From positions 186,001 to 250,000 of the forward strand of contig NZ_JAMTCI010000002.1 in assembly GCF_024171765.1 (NCBI RefSeq): a DNA stretch of 64,000 nt, in the 5' to 3' direction. Under the pieces are notes generated by a model. That model searched no databases, was not told where the DNA came from, and saw only the letters and a program-made list of their open reading frames with translations. The translations under genes were made by a program, and so were the position numbers. This DNA comes from Williamsia deligens. GTDB lineage: Bacteria; Actinomycetota; Actinomycetes; Mycobacteriales; Mycobacteriaceae. Shown piece by piece: positions 43,491 to 59,504 of this stretch (position 1 is its first letter; the number at the start of each line of letters is the position of its first letter).

Positions 43491-43823
43491 TCAGTTCTCG
43501 AACTTCGCCAGCAGCGCCTTGCGCTGGCGGTCGCCGAGTCCACGCAGACGGCGCGTGGGGGCGATCTCCAGTTCGGTCATGATCTCCTGCGCCTTGACCT
43601 TGCCGACCTTCGGCAGGGCCTCGAGAAGCGCCGAGACCTTCATCTTGCCGAGGATCTCGTCGGTCTCGGCATCCTTCAGCACCTGCGTCAGGTCGGTGCC
43701 TCCTCGCTTGAGCCGCTCCTTGAGCTCGGCGCGCGCCTTGCGGGCGGCAGCAGCCTTCTCGAGAGCAGCGGCGCGCTGCTCGGCGGTCAACTGGGGAAGG
43801 GCCACGGGTTCCTCCGTACTCAT
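43491..43823 (-). CDS. mihF: Integration host factor mIHF (actinobacterial type)
   Basis: Nucleoid-associated DNA-binding protein of actinobacteria, essential in mycobacteria. It has 110 residues. The N-terminal helix is Ala/Lys-rich ([20 protein letters not shown]), followed by [20 protein letters not shown]. The helix-two-turn-helix part reads [17 protein letters not shown] and ends [21 protein letters not shown] at 43823; the frame continues upstream to 44138 without homology. It is first in mihF-gmk-rpoZ-coaBC. Confidence 0.95.
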   Translation of the reverse strand: MSTEEPVALPQLTAEQRAAALEKAAAARKARAELKERLKRGGTDLTQVLKDAETDEILGKMKVSALLEALPKVGKVKAQEIMTELEIAPTRRLRGLGDRQRKALLAKFEN

Positions 43824-44211
43824 AGAACTGCGTTTCACAGCACTGCTCGGGTGTTCTCGGCTGCCGGTAGCCCGGTGGGGTTCGCCGACAGCGATTCCAG
43901 ACCGTACCGACGCAACCTGCGATTCGCGACCCCCACCCCGGCATTTCCGCACTAGAGACGGTGTTGTAGGGCCCGCACACCGAAGGCCCGGGCCGAGCGG
44001 GCCGCATCGCCGCGAACACCCGTGCGGAAGCCTGAAACCGGTTGCGCGACAACGGTTCGTGACGATCTGACCCGCACCCTCCGAGCAAGTCGGGCGCGGG
44101 CGCGCGGTGTGACGCATGTGACGGGGGGTTCCTGGCACGATCCGTCGCGATCGGATCCGCGCCCGCGCGTGTCGGAACGCCCCTGACCTGCATCAGACCG
44201 GCGTGGACCGC
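43824..44211. other. 388-bp gene-free region between mihF and pyrF with three hairpins
   Basis: No credible gene on either strand and no tRNA. Three hairpins are visible: 43985-44003 (GGCCCG / CGGGCC, 7-nt loop), 44036-44057 (AACC and GTTG pairing with CAAC and GGTT, one bulged base), and 44139-44157 (GATCCG / CGGATC). The last lies 55 nt after the pyrF stop and could end the pyrimidine operon. The mihF promoter should be in the left part; TACGGT near 43905 on the minus strand is a weak candidate. Confidence 0.6.
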
Positions 44212-45032
44212 TCAGCGCAGCGCGCTCTCCACCTCGTCGCGCAACGCATCCGCGGCCGCGGCGACCGCCGAGCGGTCGGGCCCGGCGGCCAGCACCTGGC
44301 GCGACGCCGACGGCAACAGCAGCTCCGTGGTGCCGGCGAAGACCCGGGCGAGATCGGGCGCGGTGGCGCCCTGGGCACCGAGACCCGGCGCCAGGATGGG
44401 GCCACCGAGTGCGTGCAGGTCCAACCCGTGCTCCCGTGTCGCGCCCACGACGAGCCCCACGGCGGCCGGACCCCGGGCGTTGTGGGCGGCCGCGTCGTCG
44501 ACGACGGCCTGTGCGACGGTCCGCCCGTCCGCGGTGACGGCGGTCTGCAGTGTCGCCCCCTCCGAGTTCGACGTCCGTGCGAGCACGAACACGCCGCGAC
44601 CGGTCTCGTCGGCGAGGGACACCGCGGGCTCCAGGGCACCGACGCCGAGGTAGGGCGACGCGGTCATCGCGTCGGAACACAGCGGGGACGCATCGTTCAG
44701 CCACGTGTGGGCGTAGGCGGCCATCGTGGTCCCGATGTCGCCGCGCTTGGCGTCGGCCACGACCAGCGCACCCGCCGCCCGGAGAGCGACGATCGCGTCC
44801 TCGAGGACGGCGACACCCGCCGACCCGTGCCGCTCGTAGAAGGCCACCTGCGGCTTCACCAGGGCCACCCTGTGGCCGATGGCCTCGACGACGGTCTCGG
44901 TGAACGCACGCACACCGTCCGCGTCGTCGTCGAGCCCCCACCCTTCCAGCAGCGCCGGGTGCGGGTCGATGCCGACGCAGAGTCGCCCCCGCTCCCCGAT
45001 CACCGCCCGGACGCGGGTGGTGAAGTCCGCGG

Positions 45033-45036
<4 letters not shown>
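44212..45036 (-). CDS. pyrF: Orotidine 5'-phosphate decarboxylase (type 2)
   Basis: Last step of UMP synthesis. It has 274 residues of the longer type found in actinobacteria. [33 protein letters not shown] with the catalytic Asp-Lys-Asp network, and [13 protein letters not shown] are the signatures. GTG overlaps the carB stop (GTGA). Confidence 0.97.
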
Positions 45037-48358
<3,322 letters not shown>

Positions 48359-48359
<1 letters not shown>

Positions 48360-49540
48360 CAGCCCCGGCCTTTCTGCGCGGCACGCGCGTCCAGCTGTGA
48401 GAGGAAACGGTCGAACAGGTAGGCGGCGTCGTGCGGACCGGCCGCGGCCTCCGGGTGGTACTGCACCGAGAAGGCGTCGCCGGCGATCAGCTCGACACCC
48501 TCGACGGTGCCGTCGTTGGCGCAGGTGTGGCTCACGCGGGCACGTCCGAAGGGGGTGTCGAACTCGGCGCCCGCCTCACCCTCGAGCGCGAAGCCGTGGT
48601 TCTGCGCGGTGATCGACACCAGGCCGGTCGTGTGGTCGATGACCGGGATGTTGATGCCGCGGTGGCCGAAACGCATCTTGTAGGTGCCCAGCCCCAGGGC
48701 CCGCCCGAGGATCTGGTTGCCGAAACAGATGCCGAAGAGCGGGATCTCGCGCTCGAGCACCCCGCGGGCGAGGGCGACCGGCCCGTCCGCGGTCGCGGGG
48801 TCGCCGGGTCCGTTGGACAGGAACACACCGTCCGGTGCGATGTCGTCGATCGCCGCGATCTCGGTCCCGGCGGGCACCACGTGCACCCGGATCCCGCGCT
48901 GCGCGAACATCCGCGGGGTGTTGGTCTTGATGCCGAGGTCGACGGCCACAACCGTGTGGCGGTGGTCCCCGACCGGCTCGACGACGTAGGCGTCGTCGGC
49001 GCTCACCTCGCCGGCGAGGTCGGCACCGGCCATCGAGGGCTGCGATCGGACGCGGTCGAGCAGGGCGTCGGTGTCGACCCCGGAGGGACCGTGCGCGAGG
49101 GCGTCCCCGGAGAAGATGCCCGCGCGCATGGATCCGTTGTCGCGCAGGACCCGGGTGACGGCGCGGGTGTCGATCGCGGCGATGCCGACGATGTCCTGAC
49201 GCTCGAGCTCGTCGTCGAGGCTGCGGTTCGCGCGCCAGTTCGACACGCGCCGTGCCGGGTTGCGGACGGCGTACCCGGCCACCCAGATGTGCCCGCCGGT
49301 GCTCGTGCCGTCGGTCGCACCCTCGCGGCTCTCACCGTCTTCGTCGTTCCACCCGGTGTTGCCGATCTGCGGTGCGGTCGCGACGACGATCTGCCGGTGG
49401 TAGCTGGGGTCGGTCAGCGTCTCCTGGTAACCGGTCATCGCGGTGCAGAACACCGCCTCGCCGAGGGTCTGTCCGGTGGCCCCGAACGCGGTGCCGGTGA
49501 ACACCTGTCCGTTCTCGAGTACCAGTACTGCGGCGGTCAT
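48359..49540 (-). CDS. carA: Carbamoyl-phosphate synthase small subunit
   Basis: Glutaminase subunit that feeds ammonia to CarB. It has 393 residues. [19 protein letters not shown] is in the N-terminal domain. The class I amidotransferase has [16 protein letters not shown] with the catalytic Cys and [13 protein letters not shown] with the His-Glu pair. ATG overlaps the stop of the upstream membrane protein (ATGA). Confidence 0.97.
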
Positions 49541-50127
49541 GGATGTCCGTCCTCTTCGGTGTCGGTCGTCGTGGTGGCGTCGGCGGCCGCGGGCGGGCCG
49601 TCCGGCGGCGGTTCGGTCCCCGGGGAGGGTGTCGGCGGGTGGGACCGGGGGTCCTCGCGGATCCACTGCGGGTAGACGCCCTTGTCGTCGGCGCGCACCC
49701 CCGAGTCGATCTCGGTGCCCGAGGGCAGGACCCACCGGATCACCAGGACGCCGTCGGCCGTCATCACCTTGCCCGCGATGCCGCGCTCGGTGCGGATGGC
49801 GGTCACCGACGACCGGGGGATCCAGATCGGGTTGGCCCCGGAGCGGTCGATGAGGATCCCCTCGGGGTGCAGCGACATCTCCGCCGACGCGCGGTCGCCG
49901 TAGTCACCGACGGCGACCCGGTCCTGCCAGCTCGGCGCGATGGTCGACCCGAGGTACAGGCCGGTGTGCGGTCCCACCTGCGCGGCGCCCACCGCGGCGG
50001 GGACCTCGGGGAAGGCGCCGATGCGGTCGGCCTGTCGGTGACCGCGGTTGCGCCACCCGCGCACCATCAGCCCGACGACACCGATCCACGCGAGCAGGAC
50101 CACCCCGACGATGAGCACGCTGGTCAC
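49537..50127 (-). CDS. Single-pass membrane protein of unknown function in the pyrimidine operon
   Basis: It has 196 residues. One N-terminal hydrophobic segment ([19 protein letters not shown]) is followed by a beta-rich domain ([52 protein letters not shown]) and a Pro/Asp-rich tail of about 40 residues. The domain looks PH-like. It overlaps both pyrC (GTGA) and carA (ATGA), so it is translated with the pathway. M. tuberculosis has a membrane gene (Rv1382) at the same place. Role unknown. Confidence 0.83.
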   Translation of the reverse strand: MTSVLIVGVVLLAWIGVVGLMVRGWRNRGHRQADRIGAFPEVPAAVGAAQVGPHTGLYLGSTIAPSWQDRVAVGDYGDRASAEMSLHPEGILIDRSGANPIWIPRSSVTAIRTERGIAGKVMTADGVLVIRWVLPSGTEIDSGVRADDKGVYPQWIREDPRSHPPTPSPGTEPPPDGPPAAADATTTTDTEEDGHP

Positions 50128-51461
50128 AGTGGTCGCACCTTCCCGTCGAACGCCGTGATCCGTCCGCGCAGGACCGTGGCGGTCACACGGGCGGGCAGCG
50201 TCATGCCGTCGAACGGCGAGTTCTCGGCGATGCTCGCGAGGTCGTCGGCCCGCACGGTCCACGACGCGTCGGGGTCGACCACGGTCAGGGTCGCCGGTTC
50301 CCCGACGTCCACGGGTCGGCCCTGGTCGGGCAGGCCCACGATCTGCGCGGGCCGTTCGCTCATCACGCGCGCGACGCCGCGCCAGTCGAGCCCGGGGGCA
50401 CCGCCGTCCGCGGGGGCGACCATCGTGGCCACCACCACCGACAGGGCCGTCTGCAGGCCGAGCATGCCCGGTCGTGCGACGGCGAACTCGCAGCACTTGT
50501 CCTGCGCCGCGTGGGGGGCGTGATCGGTGGCGACGCAGTCGATCACACCCTCGGCGAGGGCCGCCCGCAGCGCCGCGCAGTCCGACGACTCCCGCAGCGG
50601 CGGGTTGACCTTGTTCACCGGGTCATAGGTCTGCAGCCGCGAGTCGTCGAGGAGCAGATGGTGCGGTGTCACCTCGGCGGTGATCGCGATGCCCTGCGCC
50701 TTCGCCCACCGCAGCAGCTCCACCGTGCCCGACGTCGACGCATGACAGATGTGTACGCGGGCGCCGGCGTCGCGGGCGAGGATGGCGTCGCGGGCGACGA
50801 TCGACTCCTCGGCCGACCGCGGCCACCCGGCGAGTCCGAGACGCGATGCCTGCGGCCCCTCGTGGGCGATCGCGCCGACGGTGAGCCGTGGCTCCTCGGC
50901 GTGCTGCGCGATGAGGACGTCGAGCCCGCGGGCGTACTCCAGGGCCCGGCGCATGAGCAGCGGGTCGTGCACGCACTTGCCGTCGTCGGAGAACATTCGG
51001 ACCCCGGCGACACCGTCGGCCATGGCGCCCAGCTCGGCGAGCCTCTCCCCTCCCAGACCCACGGTGATCGCGCCGACCGGGTGGACGTCGACCAGGCCGA
51101 CCTGCTGCCCGCGCGCCCACACGTGGTCGGTGAGGACTGCGGTGTCGGCGACCGGGTCGGTGTTGGCCATGGCGAAGACCGCGGTGTACCCCCCGAGAGC
51201 CGCTGCGGCCGAACCGGTCTCGATCGTCTCGGTGTCCTCGCGGCCCGGCTCGCGCAGATGCGTGTGCAGATCGACGAAGCCCGGGAGGACGACGCCGCCC
51301 GCGCCGTCGACCACCTCGTCGGCCTCGACGTCGAGACCGGCACCGATCGCCACGATCACCCCGTCGCGGACGGCGATGTCCACCGGGTCGCCCTCGCCGT
51401 ACGGTCGGACCGCACGCAGCAGCAACGACACCCTCGTGTCGCCGTCGGTGGCGTCAGCCAT
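50124..51461 (-). CDS. pyrC: Dihydroorotase
   Basis: Cyclises carbamoyl aspartate. It has 445 residues, type [18 protein letters not shown] has the zinc His pair; [24 protein letters not shown] and [14 protein letters not shown] complete the site. Its ATG follows the pyrB stop directly with no gap. Confidence 0.97.
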   Translation of the reverse strand: MADATDGDTRVSLLLRAVRPYGEGDPVDIAVRDGVIVAIGAGLDVEADEVVDGAGGVVLPGFVDLHTHLREPGREDTETIETGSAAAALGGYTAVFAMANTDPVADTAVLTDHVWARGQQVGLVDVHPVGAITVGLGGERLAELGAMADGVAGVRMFSDDGKCVHDPLLMRRALEYARGLDVLIAQHAEEPRLTVGAIAHEGPQASRLGLAGWPRSAEESIVARDAILARDAGARVHICHASTSGTVELLRWAKAQGIAITAEVTPHHLLLDDSRLQTYDPVNKVNPPLRESSDCAALRAALAEGVIDCVATDHAPHAAQDKCCEFAVARPGMLGLQTALSVVVATMVAPADGGAPGLDWRGVARVMSERPAQIVGLPDQGRPVDVGEPATLTVVDPDASWTVRADDLASIAENSPFDGMTLPARVTATVLRGRITAFDGKVRPL

Positions 51462-52406
51462 CTAGCCCACCTCCCCGTCGGTCCCGACCAGCAGTCGGAA
51501 GAGCACGGCCATCCGCACGTGCACCCCGTTGGTCACCTGTTGCAGCACCGTCGCGCGGGGCGAGTCGGCCACGGAGAACCCGATCTCCATGCCGCGCAGC
51601 ATCGGACCGGGGTGCAGCACGACGGCGTCGTCGGGCAGGAGCGCCAGGCGCCGGTCGGACAGTCCGTAGCGGATCGAGTACTCGCGGGCCGACGGGAAGA
51701 ACCCGCCGGTCATCCGCTCGGCCTGGACCCTCAGCATCATCACGGCGTCGAGGCTCGGCAGGGCGGCGTCGAGGTGATGACTCACCTGCACCGGCCATTG
51801 CTCGACACCGACGGGCAGCAACGTCGGCGGGGCGACGAGCACCACCGTCGCCCCCAGGGTCGCCAGCAGATGCGCGTTGGAGCGGGCGACCCGCGAGTGC
51901 AGCACGTCGCCGACGATGCCGATCCGCCTGCCCTCCAGCGTCCCGAGGCGTTGCCGGAGGGTGAGGGCGTCGAGAAGTGCCTGCGTCGGGTGTTCGTGGG
52001 TGCCGTCGCCGGCGTTGATGATCGCGGGCCCGGGACCGTCCTCGGAGGTCCAGCGGGCGATCTGGTGTGCCGCACCCGATGCGGGGTGGCGCACGACGAG
52101 CGCATCGGCCCCCGCCGCGTGCAGCGTCTTGGCGGTGTCGCGCAACGACTCCCCCTTGCCCGCGGAGGAACTCGAGGCGCTGACGTTGATGACGTCGGCG
52201 CTCATCCACTTGCCGGCGACCTCGAAGGACACCCGTGTGCGCGTGGAGTTCTCGTAGAACATCGTCATGACCGTGCGCCCACGCAGGGTCGGGAGCTTGC
52301 GCACCTCCCGGCCGAGGAGCGCCTGCTCGAATCGCTCGGCGTCGTCGAGGAGTTCGCCCGCCGAGGTCGCGTCGAGGTCGTCGACGCCGAGGAGATGACG
52401 CATCAC
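51462..52406 (-). CDS. pyrB: Aspartate carbamoyltransferase catalytic subunit
   Basis: Condenses carbamoyl phosphate with aspartate. It has 314 residues. [17 protein letters not shown] is the carbamoyl phosphate site; [19 protein letters not shown] and [11 protein letters not shown] follow. The start may be GTG 52406 (GTGA overlap with pyrR) or ATG 52403 (TGATG); they differ by one residue. Confidence 0.97.
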   Translation of the reverse strand: MMRHLLGVDDLDATSAGELLDDAERFEQALLGREVRKLPTLRGRTVMTMFYENSTRTRVSFEVAGKWMSADVINVSASSSSAGKGESLRDTAKTLHAAGADALVVRHPASGAAHQIARWTSEDGPGPAIINAGDGTHEHPTQALLDALTLRQRLGTLEGRRIGIVGDVLHSRVARSNAHLLATLGATVVLVAPPTLLPVGVEQWPVQVSHHLDAALPSLDAVMMLRVQAERMTGGFFPSAREYSIRYGLSDRRLALLPDDAVVLHPGPMLRGMEIGFSVADSPRATVLQQVTNGVHVRMAVLFRLLVGTDGEVG

Positions 52407-53020
52407 ACCGTCCCGACCGTGCCGGCCGGCGCCGCGTCACCGGTGATGAGGACCTCGTCGACACCGTCGTGCTCGGAGAACCGCACGCCCACGTCCTCCG
52501 ACCGGGCGGTGGGGATGTTCTTGCCGACGTAGTCGGCGCGGATCGGCAGCTCGCGGTGCCCGCGGTCGACGAGGACCGCGAGCTGGACGACGGCCGGTCG
52601 GCCGAGGTCCCGCAGGGCGTCGAGCGCGGCGCGGACCGTGCGTCCGGAGAAGAGGACGTCGTCGACGAGGACGACGAGTGCACCGTCGATGCCGCCCGCC
52701 GGCACCGACGTCCGTTCGAGCGGGCGGTGCGGCCGGCCGCGGAGGTCGTCGCGGTAGAGCGTGATGTCGAGGTAGCCCACACCCGGTCGGACGCCGGAGA
52801 ACTCGGCGATGCGCTCGACGAGCCGCTGGGCGAGGATCGTGCCGCGGGTCGGGATGCCGAGGACCACGACGCGCGGGGCGTCGGCGGAGTCGACCGCGGT
52901 CTTCTCGATGATCTGGTGCGCCATGCGGGCCACGGTGCGGGTGACGTCGGAGGCGTCGAGCAGGACGCGGGACGCGCCGCCGGACGAGGCCGGGGACGTA
53001 CCGGAGGGCGATGGGCTCAC
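52403..53020 (-). CDS. pyrR: Pyrimidine operon regulator PyrR / uracil phosphoribosyltransferase
   Basis: RNA-binding regulator that represses the pyr operon when UMP is high, with weak UPRTase activity. It has 205 residues. [19 protein letters not shown] is the PRPP loop; [16 protein letters not shown] and ITLYRDDL are family blocks. GTG start with AAGGAGG about 10 nt upstream. A PyrR-binding hairpin lies just before that site, so it should regulate its own translation. Confidence 0.96.
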   Translation of the reverse strand: MSPSPSGTSPASSGGASRVLLDASDVTRTVARMAHQIIEKTAVDSADAPRVVVLGIPTRGTILAQRLVERIAEFSGVRPGVGYLDITLYRDDLRGRPHRPLERTSVPAGGIDGALVVLVDDVLFSGRTVRAALDALRDLGRPAVVQLAVLVDRGHRELPIRADYVGKNIPTARSEDVGVRFSEHDGVDEVLITGDAAPAGTVGTV

Positions 53021-53039
53021 CGAAGGGAGACCTCCTTCT

Positions 53040-53055
53040 CCGCCTCACGGGACGG
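53040..53055 (-). promoter_or_regulatory. PyrR-binding RNA element in the pyrR leader
   Basis: On the minus strand the leader reads CCGTCCCGTGAGGCGG. Its core GTCCCGTGAGGC fits the known PyrR loop consensus (RUCCNGNGAGGY) at every position, with flanking CCG/CGG pairing. The AAGGAGG ribosome-binding site begins only a few nt downstream. Binding of PyrR-UMP would hide it, as shown for Mycobacterium smegmatis. Confidence 0.8.
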
Positions 53056-53078
53056 ATCGTTAAAGGATGTCTGTCTGT

Positions 53079-53095
53079 GCCGGACGGTGTCCGGC
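53079..53095 (-). promoter_or_regulatory. Hairpin in the pyrR leader
   Basis: Perfect 7-bp stem GCCGGAC / GTCCGGC with a 3-nt loop, between the promoter and the PyrR element. It would form at the 5' end of the mRNA; its role is unknown. Confidence 0.4.
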
Positions 53096-53102
53096 GGGCA
53101 TC

Positions 53103-53108
53103 ACGATA
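53103..53108 (-). promoter_or_regulatory. -10 box of the pyr operon
   Basis: TATCGT preceded by TGC (extended -10). The transcript would begin near 53096, giving a leader of about 76 nt that carries the PyrR site. Confidence 0.5.
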
Positions 53109-53148
53109 GCAGCGCGCGCGAGGCGACCGGAGGTCGTGGGGTGCGCGA

Positions 53149-53631
53149 TCAGGCGGATGTGTGGGGGGTCTCCCCCGACGGCGCACCGGCGGCAGCGGCC
53201 GCACGGACCTGTGGCGCGAGATGGACCATGCGACCCAGCACCCCGTTGACGAAACCCGGTGAGTCGTCGGTGGAGAGCTCCTTGGCGAGTTCGACGGCCT
53301 CGTCGACGACGACGACCGGCGGGACGTCGACCGTGTTGAACAGCTCCCACGCGGCGAGCCGGAGGATCGCCCGGTCCACGGCGGGCAGACGCGGCAGCGT
53401 CCACTCCTTGAGGTGCGACTGCAGGACGGCGTCGATCTGCGGTCCGTCCGCGGCGATGCCGGTCACGATGCGCTCGGTGTACTCGGCCACCACACCGATG
53501 CTCTCGTCGTCACGGACGAGTTCGCGGCGCTCCGCGACGAGGTCGACCGGGGAGACGTTCTTCGCCTCGGCCTCGAAGAGCAGGTCCACCGCGCGTTTGC
53601 GCGCGCGGTGCCGTGTGCCGGGCTTCTTCAC
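53149..53631 (-). CDS. nusB: Transcription antitermination protein NusB
   Basis: Antitermination factor for rRNA transcription. It has 160 residues. [20 protein letters not shown] is the N-terminal block; [17 protein letters not shown] and [20 protein letters not shown] are the C-terminal signatures. GTG start 31 nt after efp. Confidence 0.96.
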   Translation of the reverse strand: MKKPGTRHRARKRAVDLLFEAEAKNVSPVDLVAERRELVRDDESIGVVAEYTERIVTGIAADGPQIDAVLQSHLKEWTLPRLPAVDRAILRLAAWELFNTVDVPPVVVVDEAVELAKELSTDDSPGFVNGVLGRMVHLAPQVRAAAAAGAPSGETPHTSA

Positions 53632-53662
53632 GGGAGCAGCGGGGTGCGCCGGGCGGCGGCGA

Positions 53663-54226
53663 TCACGAGTTGACGCGCCCGAGGTAGTTGCCGTCGCGCG
53701 AGTCGACCTTGAGCTTGTCGCCGGTGTTGATGAACAACGGCACCTGGATCTCCGCGCCGGTCTCCAACGTCGCGGGCTTGGTGCCGCCGGTGGAGCGGTC
53801 GCCCTGGACGCCCGGGTCGGTCTGGGCGACGACGACCTCGACGGTCACGGGCAGCTCGACGTACAGCGGCAGACCCTCGTGCATGGCGACCTGAACCTTC
53901 ATGCCCTCGAGCAGGAAGCGCTCACCGCCGCCGAGCGTGGACGGGCTCACCGACACCTGCTCGTAGTTCTCGGAGTCCATGAAGACGAAGTCGGTGCCGT
54001 CGTTGTAGAGGTAGGTCATGTCGCGGCGGTCGACGGTCGCGGTCTCGACCTTCACGCCGGCGTTGAACGTCTTGTCGACGATCTTGCCGCTGAGGACGTT
54101 CTTGATCTTGGTCCGCACGAACGCGGGGCCCTTGCCCGGCTTGACGTGCTGGAACTCCTGGATCTGCCACAGCTGGTTGTCCATGCGCAGCACGAGACCG
54201 TTCTTGAAATCCGCGGTGGTCGCCAC
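53663..54226 (-). CDS. efp: Elongation factor P
   Basis: Relieves ribosome stalling at proline stretches. It has 187 residues in three beta domains. [20 protein letters not shown] holds the tip Lys of domain [20 protein letters not shown] is the conserved domain III block. GTG start with AAGGAG upstream. It is co-transcribed with nusB. Confidence 0.97.
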   Translation of the reverse strand: MATTADFKNGLVLRMDNQLWQIQEFQHVKPGKGPAFVRTKIKNVLSGKIVDKTFNAGVKVETATVDRRDMTYLYNDGTDFVFMDSENYEQVSVSPSTLGGGERFLLEGMKVQVAMHEGLPLYVELPVTVEVVVAQTDPGVQGDRSTGGTKPATLETGAEIQVPLFINTGDKLKVDSRDGNYLGRVNS

Positions 54227-54296
54227 TGGTGAAGCCTCGCTCCTTCTCGCCCGTCACGCGGGCACATGACCGCTGGTACCGCGCAGAGCGCACGGA

Positions 54297-55397
54297 CTAG
54301 ACGATCCGAAATGTCCTGTCGGTGGTGGTGAGCAGCTCTGCGCCGTCCTCGCGGACGACCAGGGTGTCCTCGATACGCACCCCGCCTCGGCCGGGGAGAT
54401 ACACACCGGGCTCGACGGTCACTGCAGCACCGGATGGGAGTGTACCCGTCGCGGTGGCGCCGATCGACGGCGCTTCATGGATCTGCAGACCCACCCCGTG
54501 GCCGAGTCCGTGCACGTAGTGCTCGCCGTGACCCGCGTCGGCGATGACCGTCCGCGCCGCCGCGTCGACGCCCGCGGCGTCGACTCCCGGGTGCAGTGCC
54601 TCGCGTCCGGTCCGTTGCGCCGCCGCCACCAGCTCGTAGATCTCCCGTTGCCAGTCCGCCGCGTGCTCGAGCACGAAGGTGCGCGTCATGTCCGAGTGGT
54701 AGCCCCCGACGACCGACCCGAAGTCGATCTTCACGAAGTCCCCGGCACGCAGGACGGCGTCGGTGGGTCGGTGGTGCGGGATGGCCGAGTTCGCCCCGGT
54801 CGCGACGATGGTCTCGAAGGCGATGTCGTCGGCGCCGGCCGCGTACATGCCGAACTCGAGCGCCCGGGCGACCTCGCGTTCGGTACGGCCCGGGACGAGG
54901 ACACCGTCGTCGACGAGTGCGGCGAGTGCGGTGTCCCCGATCATGCAGGCCTCGCGGAGCAGGGCGATCTCGTCGTCGTCCTTGATCATGCGCAGGTCCT
55001 CGACGAGCCGACCCGAGGCGACGAGACGACCCCCGTCGGACTCGGCGAGTTCCGCCAGCGCCCGCCACGCCGTGACCGTGAGCGCGTGTTCCTCGACCGC
55101 GACGGTGGTCCCCGAGCCCCCGACCCGACCCAGCAGGGCCGCCGCGCAGGCACGGTCGATCACGGCCTCGAGGTCCGGCGACTGCTCCCCCACCTGGGTC
55201 GTGTAGCGCCCGTCGGTGGCGATGAGGTCCCCCGCGGGCTCCGGGGTGACGACCAGGGCGGCGTTGGACCCGGTGAAACCGGACAGGTAGCGCACGTTGA
55301 TCAGGTCCGACACGAGCATCGCGTCGGCACCCACCTGCTGCAGCCGTGTGCGCAGGAGGTCGCGCCGGGCGCGGTGGGTGGTCGTCGGGTCGATCAT
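54297..55397 (-). CDS. pepQ: Xaa-Pro peptidase (M24 family)
   Basis: Metallopeptidase that removes residues before proline, in the cytoplasm. It has 366 residues: a creatinase N-domain (MLVSDLINVRYLSGFTGSNA) and the pita-bread domain. The metal ligands appear in VKIDFGSVVGGYHSDMTRTF, GHGVGLQIHE, VTVEPGVYLPG and GVRIEDTL. ATG at 55397 is fixed by TAGCGT 7 nt upstream. An upstream in-frame start at 55451 is rejected. Confidence 0.94.
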   Translation of the reverse strand: MIDPTTTHRARRDLLRTRLQQVGADAMLVSDLINVRYLSGFTGSNAALVVTPEPAGDLIATDGRYTTQVGEQSPDLEAVIDRACAAALLGRVGGSGTTVAVEEHALTVTAWRALAELAESDGGRLVASGRLVEDLRMIKDDDEIALLREACMIGDTALAALVDDGVLVPGRTEREVARALEFGMYAAGADDIAFETIVATGANSAIPHHRPTDAVLRAGDFVKIDFGSVVGGYHSDMTRTFVLEHAADWQREIYELVAAAQRTGREALHPGVDAAGVDAAARTVIADAGHGEHYVHGLGHGVGLQIHEAPSIGATATGTLPSGAAVTVEPGVYLPGRGGVRIEDTLVVREDGAELLTTTDRTFRIV

Positions 55398-55404
55398 CGA
55401 CGCA

Positions 55405-55410
55405 ACGCTA
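55405..55410 (-). promoter_or_regulatory. Leaderless -10 box of pepQ
   Basis: TAGCGT on the minus strand, 7 nt before the ATG at 55397. Confidence 0.55.
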
Positions 55411-55467
55411 CCGGGATGCCCCGCCGCCGAGTGTGTGGTGCAGCACATCACGGGTGTGTCCGTGGGC

Positions 55468-55473
55468 TACGCT
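55468..55473 (+). promoter_or_regulatory. Leaderless -10 box of the 55481 gene
   Basis: TACGCT followed by 7 nt and ATG at 55481. It is divergent from the pepQ promoter. Confidence 0.55.
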
Positions 55474-55480
55474 TCGCGCC

Positions 55481-55966
55481 ATGGTGTCGTGGTTGCTCCG
55501 GGGACTGCCGTTGGCGGCCGTCCACATCGTCGCTCGTGTCCTGCTCGGGATGGCCATCGTGCACAGCCCGTTGCACGGGCTGCTGTGGAAGACGATCGCC
55601 GTCGCCGCCGTCGTCCTGATCCCCCTCATCTGGGGCGGCATCGACGGGATCGTCGACGGGCGCGCCCACGACGACCCCGACGACTACGCCGACCTCACGA
55701 TGCGGTGGCTCAAGGCCGGCCTTCTCGCGGGCGTGCTCGCCGGCGTGATCGGGTGGGCGCTGGCCAACTACGTCTTCGCCGGCATGGGCCGGAACAGCCT
55801 TCTCATCGAGTTGTTCGCCGGGGGCTCGTTCACCGCACTGCTGGTGTTCCTGCCCGCGATGGTCGGCGCCGCGGTGGGCCGCTTCCTCGCCCGCCGTCAG
55901 CGCCGTCGCCAGCAGGGTGACCAGCCGGAGGAGACCCGGCCCAGCCTGCAGAAGCAGAACGCCTGA
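55481..55966 (+). CDS. Conserved membrane protein with four predicted segments (B-4DMT-like)
   Basis: It has 161 residues. Hydrophobic segments: PLAAVHIVARVLLGMAIV, TIAVAAVVLIPLIWGGI, AGLLAGVLAGVIGWALANYV and FTALLVFLPAMVGAAVG. A charged tail (ARRQRRRQQGDQPEETRPS) follows. The loop DGRAHDDPDDYADLTMRWLK is typical of a mycobacterial family that lies between pepQ and aroB (Rv2536 position). A transporter function is the usual label but unproven. Start fixed by the -10 box. Confidence 0.82.
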   Translation: MVSWLLRGLPLAAVHIVARVLLGMAIVHSPLHGLLWKTIAVAAVVLIPLIWGGIDGIVDGRAHDDPDDYADLTMRWLKAGLLAGVLAGVIGWALANYVFAGMGRNSLLIELFAGGSFTALLVFLPAMVGAAVGRFLARRQRRRQQGDQPEETRPSLQKQNA

Positions 55967-56003
55967 GTCTCCGGGGTTCCGGGGTCCTCCTGCCGGCTCC
56001 GTC

Positions 56004-58945
<2,942 letters not shown>

Positions 58946-58951
58946 GTCGCC

Positions 58952-58957
58952 ATCATC
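58952..58957 (-). promoter_or_regulatory. Candidate leaderless -10 box of aroC
   Basis: GATGAT on the minus strand, 6 nt before the aroC GTG. The first base departs from TANNNT, as in the ppc and sufR boxes. Confidence 0.3.
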
Positions 58958-59024
58958 CCACGACCCACGCGGCACTCCCGCATCGCGCGGGGCCTGCGAC
59001 GACGCGGACGGCGGACGCCGCCGG

Positions 59025-59438
59025 TCACAGACCGACCACGAGCACCGCCGCGGCCATCGCCGGACCGTGCGCGATGCCGCGGCCGGCGCGGGCGCGGGCG
59101 GCGACGGGCGCCGCCACCAGGGTCAGGACCGCGGCCAGCACCACGGCGCCGGACGCTTTCAGCGGGTCACCTGCGAGTGCCCCGACCACCACCGCGAGCT
59201 TCACGTCCCCCGCGCCGCATCCGCGCACCGCTAAGGCGACCGCATACGGCGTGACGGCGACGAGCACCGCGAGCGCGACGGACGTGTCCCCAGCGGCGCC
59301 CGACAGGGCCGCGAGGACACCCGGCAGGGTCAGCGCGTTGGGGAGGCGCTGCTCCCGCAGGTCGGTCCCGGACAGCACCAGCAGCCACGCGACGACGGGG
59401 ATCTCCACCCCGGGATCGTGCGGCGTCCGACGGGACAC
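59025..59438 (-). CDS. A24-type prepilin peptidase-like membrane protein
   Basis: Inner-membrane aspartyl protease fold, peptidase part only. It has 137 residues and about four hydrophobic segments. [18 protein letters not shown] has the first Asp; [16 protein letters not shown] has the GxGD motif with the second. No methylase domain or pilin genes are nearby. The position between aroE and aroC matches Rv2551c. The start is uncertain: GTG 59438 or GTG 59408. Confidence 0.85.
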   Translation of the reverse strand: MSRRTPHDPGVEIPVVAWLLVLSGTDLREQRLPNALTLPGVLAALSGAAGDTSVALAVLVAVTPYAVALAVRGCGAGDVKLAVVVGALAGDPLKASGAVVLAAVLTLVAAPVAARARAGRGIAHGPAMAAAVLVVGL

Positions 59439-59504
59439 CGCGACGGATTGCCGCGCCCGGGGACGTGATCCTGGGGATGGAGTCGGTTCTGGGGACAGTG
59501 CGGC

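Noticed and set aside
43824-44211. tRNA or small protein gene in the mihF-pyrF gap
   Set aside because: No cloverleaf, no CCA-type end and no frame with a plausible start and ribosome-binding site.
55398-55451. Upstream in-frame start for pepQ (18 extra residues)
   Set aside because: The -10 box at 55405-55410 lies within it, so the transcript probably starts at the ATG at 55397.
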